DNA from: Acanthacorydalis orientalis
Taxonomy: Eukaryota; Arthropoda; Insecta; Megaloptera; Corydalidae
Direction: 5' to 3'
NCBI GenBank assembly: GCA_034766995.1
Contig: CM068320.1
Location: 7,692,501-7,756,500, forward strand
DNA: 64,000 bases
The translations under genes were made by a program, and so were the position numbers. Positions 37,180-47,639 of the stretch are shown one piece after another; position 1 is the stretch's first letter; every line of letters begins with the position of its first letter. The notes beneath the pieces are model-generated. The model was not told the origin of the DNA. It saw nothing but the letters and a program-made list of their open reading frames with translations, and did not search any database.

Positions 37180-37265
37180 TAGTGGACTTCAAATTTTGTC
37201 GACTCACGTAACCCTTAAAATTATAAATTTTTTTGCGGAACCCCTAACAGCCAAAGAAATATCAA
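37180..37265. other. Possible hAT-type transposon scrap
   Basis: GTGGACTTCAAATTTTGTCG and TTTTTTTGCGGAACCCCTAA resemble subterminal parts of hAT elements by eye only. No ends or coding sequence found. Confidence 0.2.
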
Positions 37266-37550
37266 GATGAGTACTCTACAAGTTTTAAAAATCAGCCATC
37301 TTACATAACCAAATTTTATTATTTACATCTAATTGTGCGGGGTCGTAATGTATACTTATAAGGACAGTTTTACTCCATAATGAATATTTATAGAAATAAA
37401 AGTCATTATTATAAATTAGTTATTTTGAATTTTTAGTTTTTCAGGTTTTTCTTCAAAAATTCTTTTGAATTTTGAGTTTCTGCAGAGCACTGATTGAGTT
37501 TCATACTTTAATTCGATCACAAAAATATAAAATTATAAATTACAGTATTA

Positions 37551-37552
<2 letters not shown>

Positions 37553-37591
<39 letters not shown>
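37553..37591. repeat. (TA)n microsatellite
   Basis: About 19 TA units. Confidence 0.97.
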
Positions 37592-37592
<1 letters not shown>

Positions 37593-38403
37593 TTATCCTA
37601 AATATTATATTAAAATCATTACTGACAAGAGACATTGCTACTAAAAAAAAACATTCAAATATATAAAATACTATGATAGTACATCAAAACTTGAATAATG
37701 TTTATAGAATATTTTTTTTCATTAATTTTACATAATATTTCTAATAAACCTTATTTAATCTTAATTTTTAATCACACCAACCAAAATTTATTAAAAATTA
37801 CACTGTTAAATTAAATTTTTTTTTATAAAAATTCATAATATTTTTTTATAATTTTTAGAATCGAATTCAGAAACAAAATCACAATTTCTCACTCACACTT
37901 TCTTTATGACTAGCACCATAAAATTGATTAATTATATATGTATATTCTTATAGTTATATATTAGGTTACAACTTTTCTCTTACCTGTTGATTACATTGAA
38001 ACATTATTTGCTGTAAAGTGAGCTATATTATCCGCATATAATGAACTATATACATGTTTTTGAAAATTATTTGATTTTTGAAAATTGTGTTATTTTTTAA
38101 AATTATATATCTAGTCACTTTTATTAAGTAACACGTGAGTTACCTAAAGTATCGTTATGCCAAAAATGTAAATCAATCATTGGAATAGTTTCCATTTTGT
38201 ATGCGGTGAACTAAAATTTAATCTCATAAGGGGAGAATACGATCTCGGAAATTGAGTTTGGGACCAAACTTCCTGTAGTGGTAGGGTACCCCAAAATTAT
38301 TAATATACTAACGTACTAGCTCGCACTATCCAGCCATTTTCGAGAAAAAGGCTCCAAACTTTTCGCATTGGGGTTATGAGACAAAGATTTTTAGGTGTTG
38401 TCC

Positions 38404-38491
38404 ACTAGCTTAATATCTAGGTGGTAGCAAGCTGGCTTGAAGTGTTTGATATGTTAGGTACAAGTTTCTCTTGCTCCATGCAGTTTTTTTT
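38404..38491 (+). ncRNA. tRNA-like segment in left arm, degenerate
   Basis: The plus strand reads ACTAGCTTAATATCTAGGTG, GTAGCAAGCTGGCTTGAAGT, then GTTAGGTACAAGTTTCTC. The A-box-like TATCTAGGTGG is kept; the B box is damaged (GGTACAAGTTT). A run of eight T at 38484-38491 would act as an RNA polymerase III terminator. It does not fold as a proper tRNA, so it is not a functional tRNA gene. Confidence 0.45.
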
Positions 38492-38987
38492 CTTCACCTG
38501 AATAATTATTAAATGCATTTTATTTAAAAAAAATATTTAAATAAAGATGAAATAACATTTTCTTACAATTTTCTCTCGAAAAATGCTATTTTTAAATTTT
38601 TTACAATTTTATTTCAGAAAATGATTTTTTCACATTTTTTCCATTTTTTGGATTATTTTGCAAACATATTCGTATATTAAAGTGTTCATGTGGTATATTC
38701 CACGGAATATTGTGTATAGAGAAAAGTATAAAATTCTTTCATGGATATACCCCATGATCACTAACGGGATCATATACCACGTGAATACTTAAATATACAA
38801 ACATGTTTCCAAAATAATGCAATCAATTAAAAAAATTCGTGAAAAAATCATTTTCTGAAATAAAATTGTAAAAATTTAAAAAATAACATTTCTTGAAAGA
38901 AGATTTCAAGAAAATGTTATTTCATCTTTATTTAAATATTTTTTTTAATAAAATGCATTAAATTGTTATTCAGGTGAAGAAAAAAAA

Positions 38988-39067
38988 CTGCATATATCGA
39001 ACGAGACTCGAATCTAACACGTCAAACACTTAAAGCCGGCTCGCTACCACCTAGCTACTAAGCTAAA
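38988..39067 (-). ncRNA. tRNA-like segment in right arm, better preserved
   Basis: On the minus strand TAGCTTAGTAGCTAGGTGGT, AGCGAGCCGGCTTTAAGTG and GTTAGATTCGAGTCTCGTTC follow each other. TAGCTAGGTGG matches an RNA polymerase III A box lacking one base, and GATTCGAGTCT differs from the GGTTCGAGTCC B box at two positions. Box spacing is tRNA-like and a T8 run follows after TGCAG. The acceptor and anticodon stems do not pair convincingly, so it is tRNA-derived, as in a SINE head. Confidence 0.55.
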
Positions 39068-39514
39068 CTAAAAATCTTCTTCTCATAAGCCCGATGTGAA
39101 AACTTTGGATTCTTTTTTCTCTAAAATGGCTAGATAGTGCGAGCTAGTACGGTTATTATATTAATACTTTGGGGTACCCTGCCACTACACGAAGTTTGAT
39201 CCCAAACTCAATTTCCGAGGTCGTATCCTCTCCTTATCAGGTAAGAAACATTTCAACAGACAAGAAATCAAACGAGATTTTTGTCAAAAGCCTATACACT
39301 TCTTTGGGTATAAATTAGGTGATTAGAATACATCCTGAGTTCCATATGTTTGCTGTAGCATATAGATAAATTTACTAACTGATCGGTTGTTCGATATTAC
39401 CACATACTGTTTCTAATCCCAAAGGTATAAAGAGAACCTAAAAACCATTTAGATTTTTATTATATTAGATTTTTCATTTATTTATCAAACATATGAAAAG
39501 TAATCTCAAAATCC

Positions 39515-39570
39515 AAATATACAATTCATTATCCTAATTTAGATATACACTATACATTATCCTAATTTAG
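39515..39570. repeat. Tandem duplication, period 28 bp
   Basis: Two units that both end CATTATCCTAATTTAG, at 39542 and 39570. Confidence 0.85.
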
Positions 39571-40228
39571 TCACCTAAAAATCTTCCCTCTATAGTAACA
39601 AACTTCCTACACCAAAACGACCTGAAATTGGAACCTTAAATGAAGATAAGTTAAATTTTTATGACGATAATATTCCGTAGGATAAAGTAAAGAAGAACTA
39701 AACCCAAGTAAGGAATATTTATCGATTTACATGCAATAACTCTGATGAATGATGAATATTTTGAAGACTTATTAAATGAAATAGAAAACATGAATGGAAA
39801 TAATTAAAAAATGTTATCAATTTTTGAAAACAACTATATTACTACAATATAATTACTAATCTTCTAAAAGGTTACAAATATATGACTTATTATATACCAT
39901 AGGTACATAATATATTTTTTTGATTCAAACTTGGATTTTTTCCAAAAGAGTAATTTTTTCATGTTTTCGTCAAACATTTTCACTATTGAAAATCTGTAAC
40001 AACAAGAAGGGAGCAAAATGACCACTGATTGCTTCTAAATATTGATGCAGTAACTTATCAGCAATTATATTTTAATTAATATAATGCATGTATATAGTAC
40101 CTTGAAAAAAATATCTTAAAACATAACTGCAATTTGATTATTAACCTTAAATGCTAGAGAAAATTAAATACTTATTTAGTTTTAATATAAAAAAAATATA
40201 AAAAGTATATAATTGAAGTAATATGACA

Positions 40229-40229
<1 letters not shown>

Positions 40230-40272
<43 letters not shown>
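40230..40272. repeat. (TA)n microsatellite
   Basis: About 21 TA units. Confidence 0.97.
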
Positions 40273-40276
<4 letters not shown>

Positions 40277-41716
40277 CATTCAGTGTTATCTTAAGAATGA
40301 TTCTAAAGAATTTTTTGCCAGACTAAACTAAATGCTGTACGAAAAATGTCCTCATGTTTTTAACAAAATGAATAAATGGTAACTGATAATTCAAAACGTT
40401 TATATTTTCGTTGATTTTTAAACAAACGGTTTTAAACTCGAATAAATCTCGTGCATGTGTAACTTCAAACTATACACGTGTCGCCAATTCAATATTTTGT
40501 ATAGCTTTAGTGAGATAATATTAATTTTATATGTATAAAACATATTCGAAGTAGTAAAACTACACAATATTGTTCCTGTATTTGTTATATAAGATATCCT
40601 CATAACTCCAAAGGTACGACAATGATAAATTCAGATTTCAAAGTAACAATAACAATACGAACTTAACTTCCATAATTATTTGTCACAGTTTGGAACGGGT
40701 TTGCAAGACACTTGACGATATGTTTATGAATATAATTGTCAAGATTCAAATACATTTTAGTATAGCTTCATTAAGAATAAGATACACATATGTCAACGTC
40801 AAAGGTGTAGTTAGCAAGCTGTTCTACAAAATAAAGCTGTTTATATTTCACGAATATACAAATATAATGTCGTTATATAATATAACTTCAAGATAAGCGA
40901 TTCATTTTCATTGTTAACTGTATATTTATAATTACTTCTTATCATTAACAGACATGTTTATTAGAGAAGTGTTCTTGTAGTTAAGTCAACAAATATTTTT
41001 GTATAGAAGCGAATCTCAAAACATAAAATAATCAAAAAAAGCTTGTTTTCATTACTCGAATCTAATAATAAAGACAAATATTCACATAGGTTGTTTAGCT
41101 ATAAGCCTGTGAGTGAAGAAAAAATTAACAAACTTTTAAAATGTTTCATAAAAATGAATTTAATTTACACGAATTCTTCCGTATTAAATTATTTAATCTT
41201 ATTTATTACTTAACATGAATCTTTCTATTAACATTTGAGTCTTTAATTCTAACTTTTGAATCAACGGAAATATTTATTAAAGTTACAGATAACAAAATTA
41301 CATTACTTTCAAAAAAAGTTATAATTAACAATATTTAGATTCGTTAACGAATATAAAAATCGTTTTTTATCGATTTAGTACACTCAAATAAGTTATGAAT
41401 GGTTAAATAATAAGATATTTAACTGTCACGTATTTGGATGAAAAAATAATTAATAGAATATTATTCCAAAATTTATGAATGTAATTTTATTAATAACAAT
41501 AATATATTTATTAAAGATAAATTAGATCTGATCAAAAGGCTTCTCCCAGATTAAAACTATAACTTATCGCAAATGATCAGCTTTAATTTTTTAGCAAAGG
41601 AAAATGTAGAAAAATATTCTAGTTTTATAATCCAATATTTTAATTTAATAATGCTGTCACACCTATATTAAAAATGAAAGACTTTCCCTTATGCATCCGT
41701 TAATTCTTCGCTTTAA

Positions 41717-41901
41717 TCCTTTGTAAGTTTGTGGTCAATATGTCAACCACAACGAGTAACATACTACACAAATTTGAATAAATTGTCATGCGATGGTAAT
41801 CGTTATTCAATGGACAACAGCCAGATATGTTTTATAGCACACTTTATAATTTTACTTGTACATATGGCACCCAATAGTTAGTTAAATGGCCCCAAAGGTT
41901 T
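41717..41901. mobile_element. Possible piggyBac-like MITE
   Basis: After TTAA (41713-41716) the sequence reads TCCTTTGTAAG and then TTGTGGT...ACCACAA, a 7-bp subterminal palindrome like those of the two better MITEs. The right end, CCAAAGGTTT before TTAA at 41902, is only roughly complementary. Confidence 0.3.
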
Positions 41902-42076
41902 TTAATTTTTCAAGCATTTCAATCGTAGGATTATAAAATATATGATTTTTATTATACTTACCAATGTAAAATAAAATGATTAATCTTAAATAAAATTATT
42001 TCTATGCTTGATATCAATAAAATAATATAAATAGCCAAAATAATGTTTAAGCTTTAATTGGTAACAATATTTTAAC

Positions 42077-42088
42077 TTTCAAACTGCT

Positions 42089-42092
<4 letters not shown>
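42077..42092. repeat. Target-site duplication, left copy, of LINE
   Basis: TTTCAAACTGCTCCTA. It recurs with one mismatch (G for C) at 43206-43221 beyond the LINE's truncated 5' end. Confidence 0.85.

Positions 42093-42147
<55 letters not shown>
42093..42147 (-). repeat. (TA)n forming the LINE 3' tail
   Basis: About 27 TA units lie between the left target-site duplication and the last bases of the LINE (CGGATTGTTTA on the plus strand). Being inside the duplicated target, the array arrived with the LINE or grew from its tail. Confidence 0.85.
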
Positions 42148-42149
<2 letters not shown>

Positions 42150-42153
42150 GATT

Positions 42154-43205
42154 GTTTACGGCTGTCGCCGCCTCTCCGACCCCAGTTTCCAATTCCTTCT
42201 GTCATAACACATTTCTTCATCTAGGTTTCTTGTTTCCATTGGCTCGTCCACGTCGTCTCTCCAACTTCTTCTTGGTCGTCCTCTCTTTCTCCTTCCTGAT
42301 GGTATTCACTCTAATATCCTACTTGGCCATCTCACTTCGTCCATTCTTTTTGTGTATCCGAACCATGTCAGTTGTTTCTTCTCAATATCGTCAATGATAT
42401 CTCCTACAGTATTCATTTCCCTTCTAATATCTGCATTTCTGACTCTCTCAAATCTCGGTCTTCTGCAGCTTCTTTTCAGAAAGTCGATCTCTGTGGCTAG
42501 TAGTTTTTTTCTATGTGATTTATTTAGATCCCATACTTCTGAGCCATATATTACGATACTTTGGACAATTATTTTGTATAGTTGAAGCTTTGTTGTTTTT
42601 CTAATATTTCTTTCCCATAGTAGTGGGTTGAGTGCGCCTAAGGTCTTTTTGCCTTTGGTAATTCTTTCTTGGATTTCGCCTCTACTCGTTCCTTGTTTAT
42701 TAAAAATTACTCCTAAGTACTTGGCTTTATCGACGCCTTTTTTATATCGTTTTCCAGTGGTAGGTTTCCGAAGTCGTCATTTCCAACTACTAGATATTCG
42801 CATTTATTAAGATTTATTTTAAGACCTGCTTTTCCATATTCTTCACACAGCTTTCTGACCATATAGCTGAGATCTTGTTCGTCTTCCGCAAGCACCACCT
42901 GATCTTCAGCAAAATAAAGGGTATATAAGTTGTCGTCTCCCACCTGAAGTCCCATATTCTTACATTTATGAGCCCACCCTTTAAGGGATTGGTCTAAGTA
43001 TAATTTAAATAAAGTCGGAGAGAGACAACATCCCTGTCTCAATCCTTTTGTTATTTTAGAGGATTCCGTCAGTGATGTTCCAGTTTTTACTACGGCATAA
43101 TTATTTTTATAGTAAGACTGAACAGCATGGATTAATGTCGATCTTATGCCAAGCTTTTCCATTTCTTTCCATAATTGTGATACTGGAACGCTATCATAGG
43201 CTTTT
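42154..43205 (-). pseudogene. LINE reverse transcriptase, C-terminal part, broken
   Basis: It begins in motif A (KAYDSVP), then an open frame (43162-42713) reads MEKLGIRSTLIHAVQSYYKN, KGLRQGCCLSPTLFKLYLDQ (motif B) and TLYFAEDQVVLAEDEQDL (motif C). After a frameshift near 42735 come AKYLGVIFNKQGTSRGEIQE, IYGSEVWDLNKSHRK, WFGYTKRMDEVRWPSRILE, a stop in place of Trp, then RRKRGRPRRSWRDDVDE and WKLGSERRRQP before the final stop near 42154. The enzyme copies element RNA into DNA at a nicked target. Motif C is FAED where the family has FADD or YADD, so the first catalytic Asp is Glu (codon at 42905-42907). The frameshift, stop and missing endonuclease make this copy dead. Plus-strand frames at 42152-42810 are shadows. 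Confidence 0.9.
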
Positions 43206-43221
43206 TTTCAAACTGCTGCTA
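43206..43221. repeat. Target-site duplication, right copy, of LINE
   Basis: TTTCAAACTGCTGCTA, partner of 42077-42092. Confidence 0.85.
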
Positions 43222-43754
43222 CTTATGGAAAAATTGACAGTATTTATTTTAATATAATACTATAACTATTGGCTCAATTCCTTTCTGGCTCAGTTACTTT
43301 TTAATTATTACAATATAATAGAGTCGCAGTTGTTTGACCATTCGAAAAAGTTTTAAACTCATTTTTCTTAAATTAATTGGCATTTTTTGAAAGTAATATG
43401 GTTAAATAATATCAATAATCATTTCTTGAATTATATGTTCTTTCGAGATATTACGTAATTCAGACATATGATTTCAACTATATGCCTAATAAAGTAATTA
43501 TATCGAAAATTATTCGTACGCTATTTTGTTATGATGATCTAAATATGTTAAAATAAATATAAATATGTATGTATTAGGTTTTTGTAAAAATAAAACCTAA
43601 TTCTTTTTTCTCGTTCTTATTGTTAATTGCAACTTCAAATATATTTTATTTGACTTATGTTACAAATAGTTTTAAAAACTACTCTTTATTTAAAATAATA
43701 ATTTTAAAATAATTTTTAAACTATTTCACTTCTGTGGGAGGTTTTATTCATTTG

Positions 43755-44003
43755 AAAGTCACATTGAGGAAAAAGAAATTATTTAAAATTTTATTACATC
43801 AATTGAAAATTGATCACAATACAACTCAAATGACTCGTAATGCTGCCGAAGAAGGAAAAAATCACTTGTGAACCTAGAGTGAATCATCAATTGGGAAAGT
43901 TTCATAGTAAAGATACGAAGAATTGAGGATAAGGAAATTCGAGAACATTTTATTATCATCGATAACGACCATGAAGCCATTTATTGTATCAGATCCAAAT
44001 AAA
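43755..44003 (+). pseudogene. Mariner transposase DNA-binding relic (family F)
   Basis: Frames read HIEEKEIIKNFI at about 43760, MTRNAAEEGKN, NWESFIVKIRRIEDKEIREH and FIIIDNDHEAIYCIRS. These match the W.xxFrxGdesLEDEerGRPs-xiDNDeLkalIE stretch of cecropia-type mariner DNA-binding domains, with the GRP linker replaced. Stops and shifts abound. It ends 60 bp before the MITE at 44065 but runs in the opposite direction, so it is a separate element. A 5' end might be TTAGGTTTTTGTAAAAATAA near 43576. Confidence 0.5.
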
Positions 44004-44064
44004 CTAGGCTGTAAAAATCCTAAACACTAGTCATACAACAGTTGTTTGGCATTTAAAGTAAATA

Positions 44065-44614
44065 TTGAGTTGGTAGAAAAATAATTGCGATATAGGACCT
44101 TCAAATTCATGTACATTTTTCTCTTCATTGTTTTTACTAGTTATTTTAAGTAGTCCAGAATTATTGAATGACTAACGCCTAACTTTTGTAAGAGCTCTCA
44201 AATTGTGCGTGGTTCTGATTCAACTAACGTCTTAAGTTGGTCGTTATGAACTGAAGAAGGACACCTGCGACATTTTTCATCTTCAAAGCTCTCGTCCCTT
44301 GCACGAAATTTTTGGAATCATCATTGCACCCGCATCAAAAGCATCGTTTACTTTACGAGCAGTTTTTCCTACCTTACCACCCATTTTAAAATCATACAAG
44401 AAAGTGTCTATTATTTGCTTCTTTTCCATCTTTAAGTCAATAGACCAATTTAAAGCAGTATTAATAATAAAACCAAAGCGATATTACTAGAGTACAGACC
44501 GAAAAATCAATTTTAAAATGATATTAATATGAACACGATGAAATGACATTTTCATTCAAAAATATTAGTCAGAATTTAGAAACAAAACCGAAATTATTTT
44601 TCCTACAAACCTGA
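44065..44614 (-). mobile_element. Cecropia-type mariner MITE, DNA-binding-domain remnant (copy 4)
   Basis: 550 bp between TA at 44063-44064 and 44615-44616. The left end reads TTGAGTTGGTAGAAAAATAA; the right end complement reads TCAGGTTTGTAGGAAAAATA. The interior parallels 18285-18841: a 3' piece, an HTH coding remnant on the minus strand (AGTTGGTCGTTATGAACTGA and nearby blocks conserved) and the 5' untranslated region. The remnant is more damaged here. No catalytic region. The plus-strand frame at 44299-44490 is a shadow. Confidence 0.9.
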
Positions 44615-44694
44615 TAAAAAAAGTTTCGGTAAGTCAAGTCCACTTTTAATTATTTTAAAATAATTATAATAAAAAATGTCGTTATAAAATGCTT

Positions 44695-44722
44695 TCTTCC
44701 CTGTTTATTCGAACAGGGAAGA
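44695..44722. repeat. Perfect 11-bp hairpin
   Basis: TCTTCCCTGTT (44695-44705), loop TATTCG, then AACAGGGAAGA (44712-44722). No U-run follows. Function unknown. Confidence 0.9.
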
Positions 44723-45544
44723 TGAATTTCTAGATTGAATTGTAAAAAGTGACGAAAAGTTAATTTTTTATTAGAACCACCGTCTTTCAGCATAGCTTTT
44801 CAACAAGAATGAAACACCGAAACATATTTTCAATAAAGTTTTCTTTGCTATTTTAGTAGTTTATGTTATTTTTGTATCCTTTACTACTGATTCTTTTATT
44901 CAAGTAAAACAATCACTACAGAAAAGTATTGTGGCGAACTCGTCCAAATTTATCAGAAAATTTACAATACCGTCAATGGACAACTGAAAAATTCTATTTT
45001 TTCTACATGACAATAATTAGACATACGCTGCACAAACAAATTAGAGATTAAGGATGAAGGAAGACCAAATTAGACTACGAAACTCTTCTCTGTCTACTGT
45101 ATTTATTTCACTTATTTTTATCATATTAATTCACTTATTTGAAGGGTAGAATAAGAACTTAGGCATATTTCTCGAGAAAAACATTTAATAACCGAGAATC
45201 AATAAAAAAATATTAAATCTTCAACTTTGGATTTTTCTTGCAACAGTATAAATAAACATATTTCTAGTTTCATATTTCATATTTCTAGTTTCAATAGACA
45301 TATTTCGAGAAAATGTATAGATATCAATAATTTTTATTTTGATAAATAATGATGATAATGAAGATTTGAGACTTAAAAACAATCATTATTTTTACACTAA
45401 CCCAATATAAAATATCCTATAAAAATTATGATAAATATGCAGAATAATTTGTGTTTTACCTTATAACATATATCTACTATAGCTTTACTGTAGGAACATT
45501 TTATCTGTGCATTTATGATTATTAAAACTATTTTCTAACAAATA

Positions 45545-45728
45545 ACAGGGAGTTCCGTTCGCTGCGCTCACCACCCTACCACTCGCTAATGCTCGCTCTG
45601 TTCAAACAAATAACAGAAATTAATAAATTATACTCACAAATAACCCACATAAAATGTAAATCGTACATTTTTTACTGGAAAACTTTATAAAAATTAGCAT
45701 AACAAAATTCAATGTTAAAATGTGTAAC
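45545..45728 (+). repeat. Interspersed repeat R1, copy 2
   Basis: 184 bp aligned with 36955-37160. Here the CG-containing head reads CCACTCGCTAATGCTCGCTC and the tail AAAATGTGTAACAA. Same strand as copy 1. Confidence 0.8.
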
Positions 45729-45854
45729 AATTTTTTAAATCTAAAGTTTCATTTAACACAATATTTTATATAAAATTCTTATCAATTTTACATTGAAATC
45801 GTATACCCTCTTTCGTTGTACTTTATATCATCAGACAGAACACTGATCATGTGA

Positions 45855-45920
45855 TTGATATCAACCAATCAGAACAGAGACCACGTGCCCAATTCCAACC
45901 AATCAGACCGAATAAAACGC
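45855..45920 (+). promoter_or_regulatory. Promoter-like CCAAT / E-box cluster
   Basis: CAACCAATCAGA occurs twice 34 bp apart (CCAATCAG at 45865 and 45899). A CACGTG E-box lies between at 45882-45887, a CCCAAT follows at 45888, and an AATAAAAC TATA-like motif lies at 45911. CCAAT boxes bind NF-Y and CACGTG binds bHLH factors (general knowledge). No coding sequence follows within several hundred bases, so the transcript, if any, is unknown. It could be the promoter of a non-coding RNA, a distal first exon or a transposon promoter. Confidence 0.45.
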
Positions 45921-46229
45921 ACGCATAGCTGCAGGATCATTTTTTAGTTGTAGAGAGTTCAATCGTTTGTCTTCTTTTTCACTCTACTAATAAATAGTTA
46001 TTAGAAAAAACAATAATTTGCAATATCAAACTGTAAAATGTAAATAATTATAAGTAAATTTATTCATACATTTAAAACAAATTCTATTTATAATTGAAAG
46101 GGTGTAGAATGTCCGAATATAGTCTTAGATGTTTGTAAATGAATACGCTCAACATATAATGAGTATAATATAATATAAGATAGGATGACTCGTAAATGAA
46201 AAGGGAGAATCCATCAAAGTGCAATGTGA

Positions 46230-46440
46230 AAAACATTACGCTTGCTAGCCCGGTACGTTTGTTCCGATTGATGAGGGCTGCTGACTCATTGTTTTACATC
46301 ACTCGGGGGTTGACTAAATGACTATTAAATGAATATCACAACGTGAATTAGCTGTATGTACTACGTGACCTTCTGGCTAATTAAATTACGCACATACTCA
46401 CAAATAGACAAACGCCCACATACCTATTCACGTATGTGAA
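46230..46440. promoter_or_regulatory. Possible enhancer-like island
   Basis: Higher in GC than the flanks. It contains TGACTCA (46282-46288, the AP-1 site), TTGACTAAATGACTA, TACGTGACC and TAATTAAATTA motifs within 150 bp. No open frame or repeat is recognised. Motif clustering is suggestive only. Confidence 0.25.
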
Positions 46441-47044
46441 GGTTTATAAAATTCAATATAGAATACAAATTAAATTATTGCCCATGTTCGTGTACATTTT
46501 AATAACAAAAAATAACAAACGAAATAAATTTTCCAATAATTAATTTTAGTTTTATTTTATAATATTAACATAATATTATTTTACAGGCTTAGTAACTTTT
46601 TTAAAATAATGTAATAATGCTGTGAAACATTTTGTATACAACTTTTTATTTTAAAACATTTATAACTACAAAAACAAAGAAGCCTGTAGACATATTTTTA
46701 TCATAATATTTTCTTTTCAGTTTAAATAATTAATGAAGCTCGGTTTTTTTTATTGTACATCTTGTACTATCATTTAGAGTTACAATTTTAAACAGAGCAT
46801 TATGATATTTTTTTAACTAAGTAAATAAAATGAAAGAATTTAATACAGAAACGTATAAGATTCTATTTGAAGTTAGTACAATATCATTTTTCCTTAAAAT
46901 GTCATGCAAAACTTAAATAAATTGTTAATAACAAATGCGCTACTGGAATGAAAAATTTTAAAAGCAGAATTATTCACTTATCTTTGGAGTGATAAGGTAA
47001 AATTAAGTAACATATTATTAGTTATTTATGGCCATTTAGTAAAT

Positions 47045-47190
47045 ATGGAGCAGGGATCCGATGCACATCGAACTTTCGCTGTGAAATCATTTTACAAAAA
47101 TAGAAAACCTGCTACAACTGCACAACGTAATCATTACAACATTCCGTGTCGGGGGCAGATATCAAAGTGCTCATGCCATCAACTTGTAGG
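47045..47190 (+). pseudogene. Transposase N-terminal relic (AVKSFYKN type)
   Basis: From the ATG at 47045: MEQGSDAHRTFAVKSFYKNR, KPATTAQRNHYNIPCRGQIS, then degenerate sequence and a stop. The pattern E-R-FAVxxFYKNxxSxxxTQRxFRxHFNIxRxGxxP is a frequent start of an insect transposon transposase in the Tc1/mariner-like group (family knowledge). The rest of the gene is absent and no ends are visible. Confidence 0.55.
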
Positions 47191-47399
47191 TTAAGAAGTT
47201 TGGGGAAACTGATTATAGATTTTGAATAAATTTTCACTCTCGTATAAATTACATGAAACTTTCCTTATCAAACATTTTAAAATAATATTAGATGTACAAA
47301 TAAGTTTGGAGCTTTTTTTATAGAAAATTAATGTTTGCGGAAAAATGGAATGCATTTCAATCCTTAAAATATCCAACTTCACCTGCAACTACAACTGGA

Positions 47400-47610
47400 T
47401 GAATCAAGTAGTTTGGTTGTAGTACAAGACGGTTCCAAGTCCGGATAAAGAAGAAAGGTAAGTCATCTAGTCAACACCCACAGTAAAAAAATTACTGCAC
47501 AAAGTAAATATATGGACTAAAACGATGGGCCTCCTCATCAATAGAGTCACCACCACAATAAGACCATACTAATGAAAAAACAAACTAAGTCTACTAACGA
47601 GTAAGAAGAA
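47400..47610. other. Unassigned repeat-like sequence
   Basis: Less AT-rich, with phrases such as GTACAAGACGGTTCCAAGTC and a trailing (AAG)n at 47603-47618 that look like a retroelement 3' end. I cannot place it in a family. Confidence 0.25.
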
Positions 47611-47639
47611 GAAGAAAATATCCGCCATTATTTTAAATA

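Larger units (their letters stand above)
38223..39240. mobile_element. 1-kb fold-back element with tRNA-like arms
   Basis: Two arms, 38223-38699 and 38773-39240, are inverted copies of each other (diverged by substitutions and small indels) around a 73-bp spacer. The ends are CTCATAAGGGGAGAATACGA at the left and, complemented, CTGATAAGGAGAGGATACGA at the right. Conserved blocks include TTGAGTTTGGGA, GGGTACCCC and GTGGTATAT at the inner edge. Each arm contains an inward-facing tRNA-like segment followed by a T8 run. No target-site duplication is obvious and there is no coding capacity. It could be a fold-back MITE, or two tRNA-derived repeats inserted head to head. Confidence 0.8.
39250..42076. 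other. AT-rich stretch without recognisable genes
   Basis: It contains one (TA)n array, a 28-bp tandem duplication and a possible piggyBac-like end at 41717. The frames at 40418-40603 and 40690-40896 have no recognisable domain. Confidence 0.55.
42093..43205 (-). mobile_element. 5'-truncated LINE with target-site duplication
   Basis: 1113 bp read on the minus strand from within the reverse transcriptase palm to the 3' tail. A 16-bp target-site duplication (15 of 16 identical) brackets it. The 5' truncation, the tail and the duplication are the signature of target-primed reverse transcription. The 3' untranslated region is under 15 bp, as in RTE-like elements, but I leave the clade open. Confidence 0.92.

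Noticed and set aside
38404..39067. Functional tRNA genes in the fold-back element
   Set aside because: The stems do not pair properly and the boxes are degenerate; tRNA-derived sequence only.
42152..42810. Plus-strand open frames with hydrophobic stretches
   Set aside because: They are antisense to a LINE reverse transcriptase whose motifs are clear on the minus strand.
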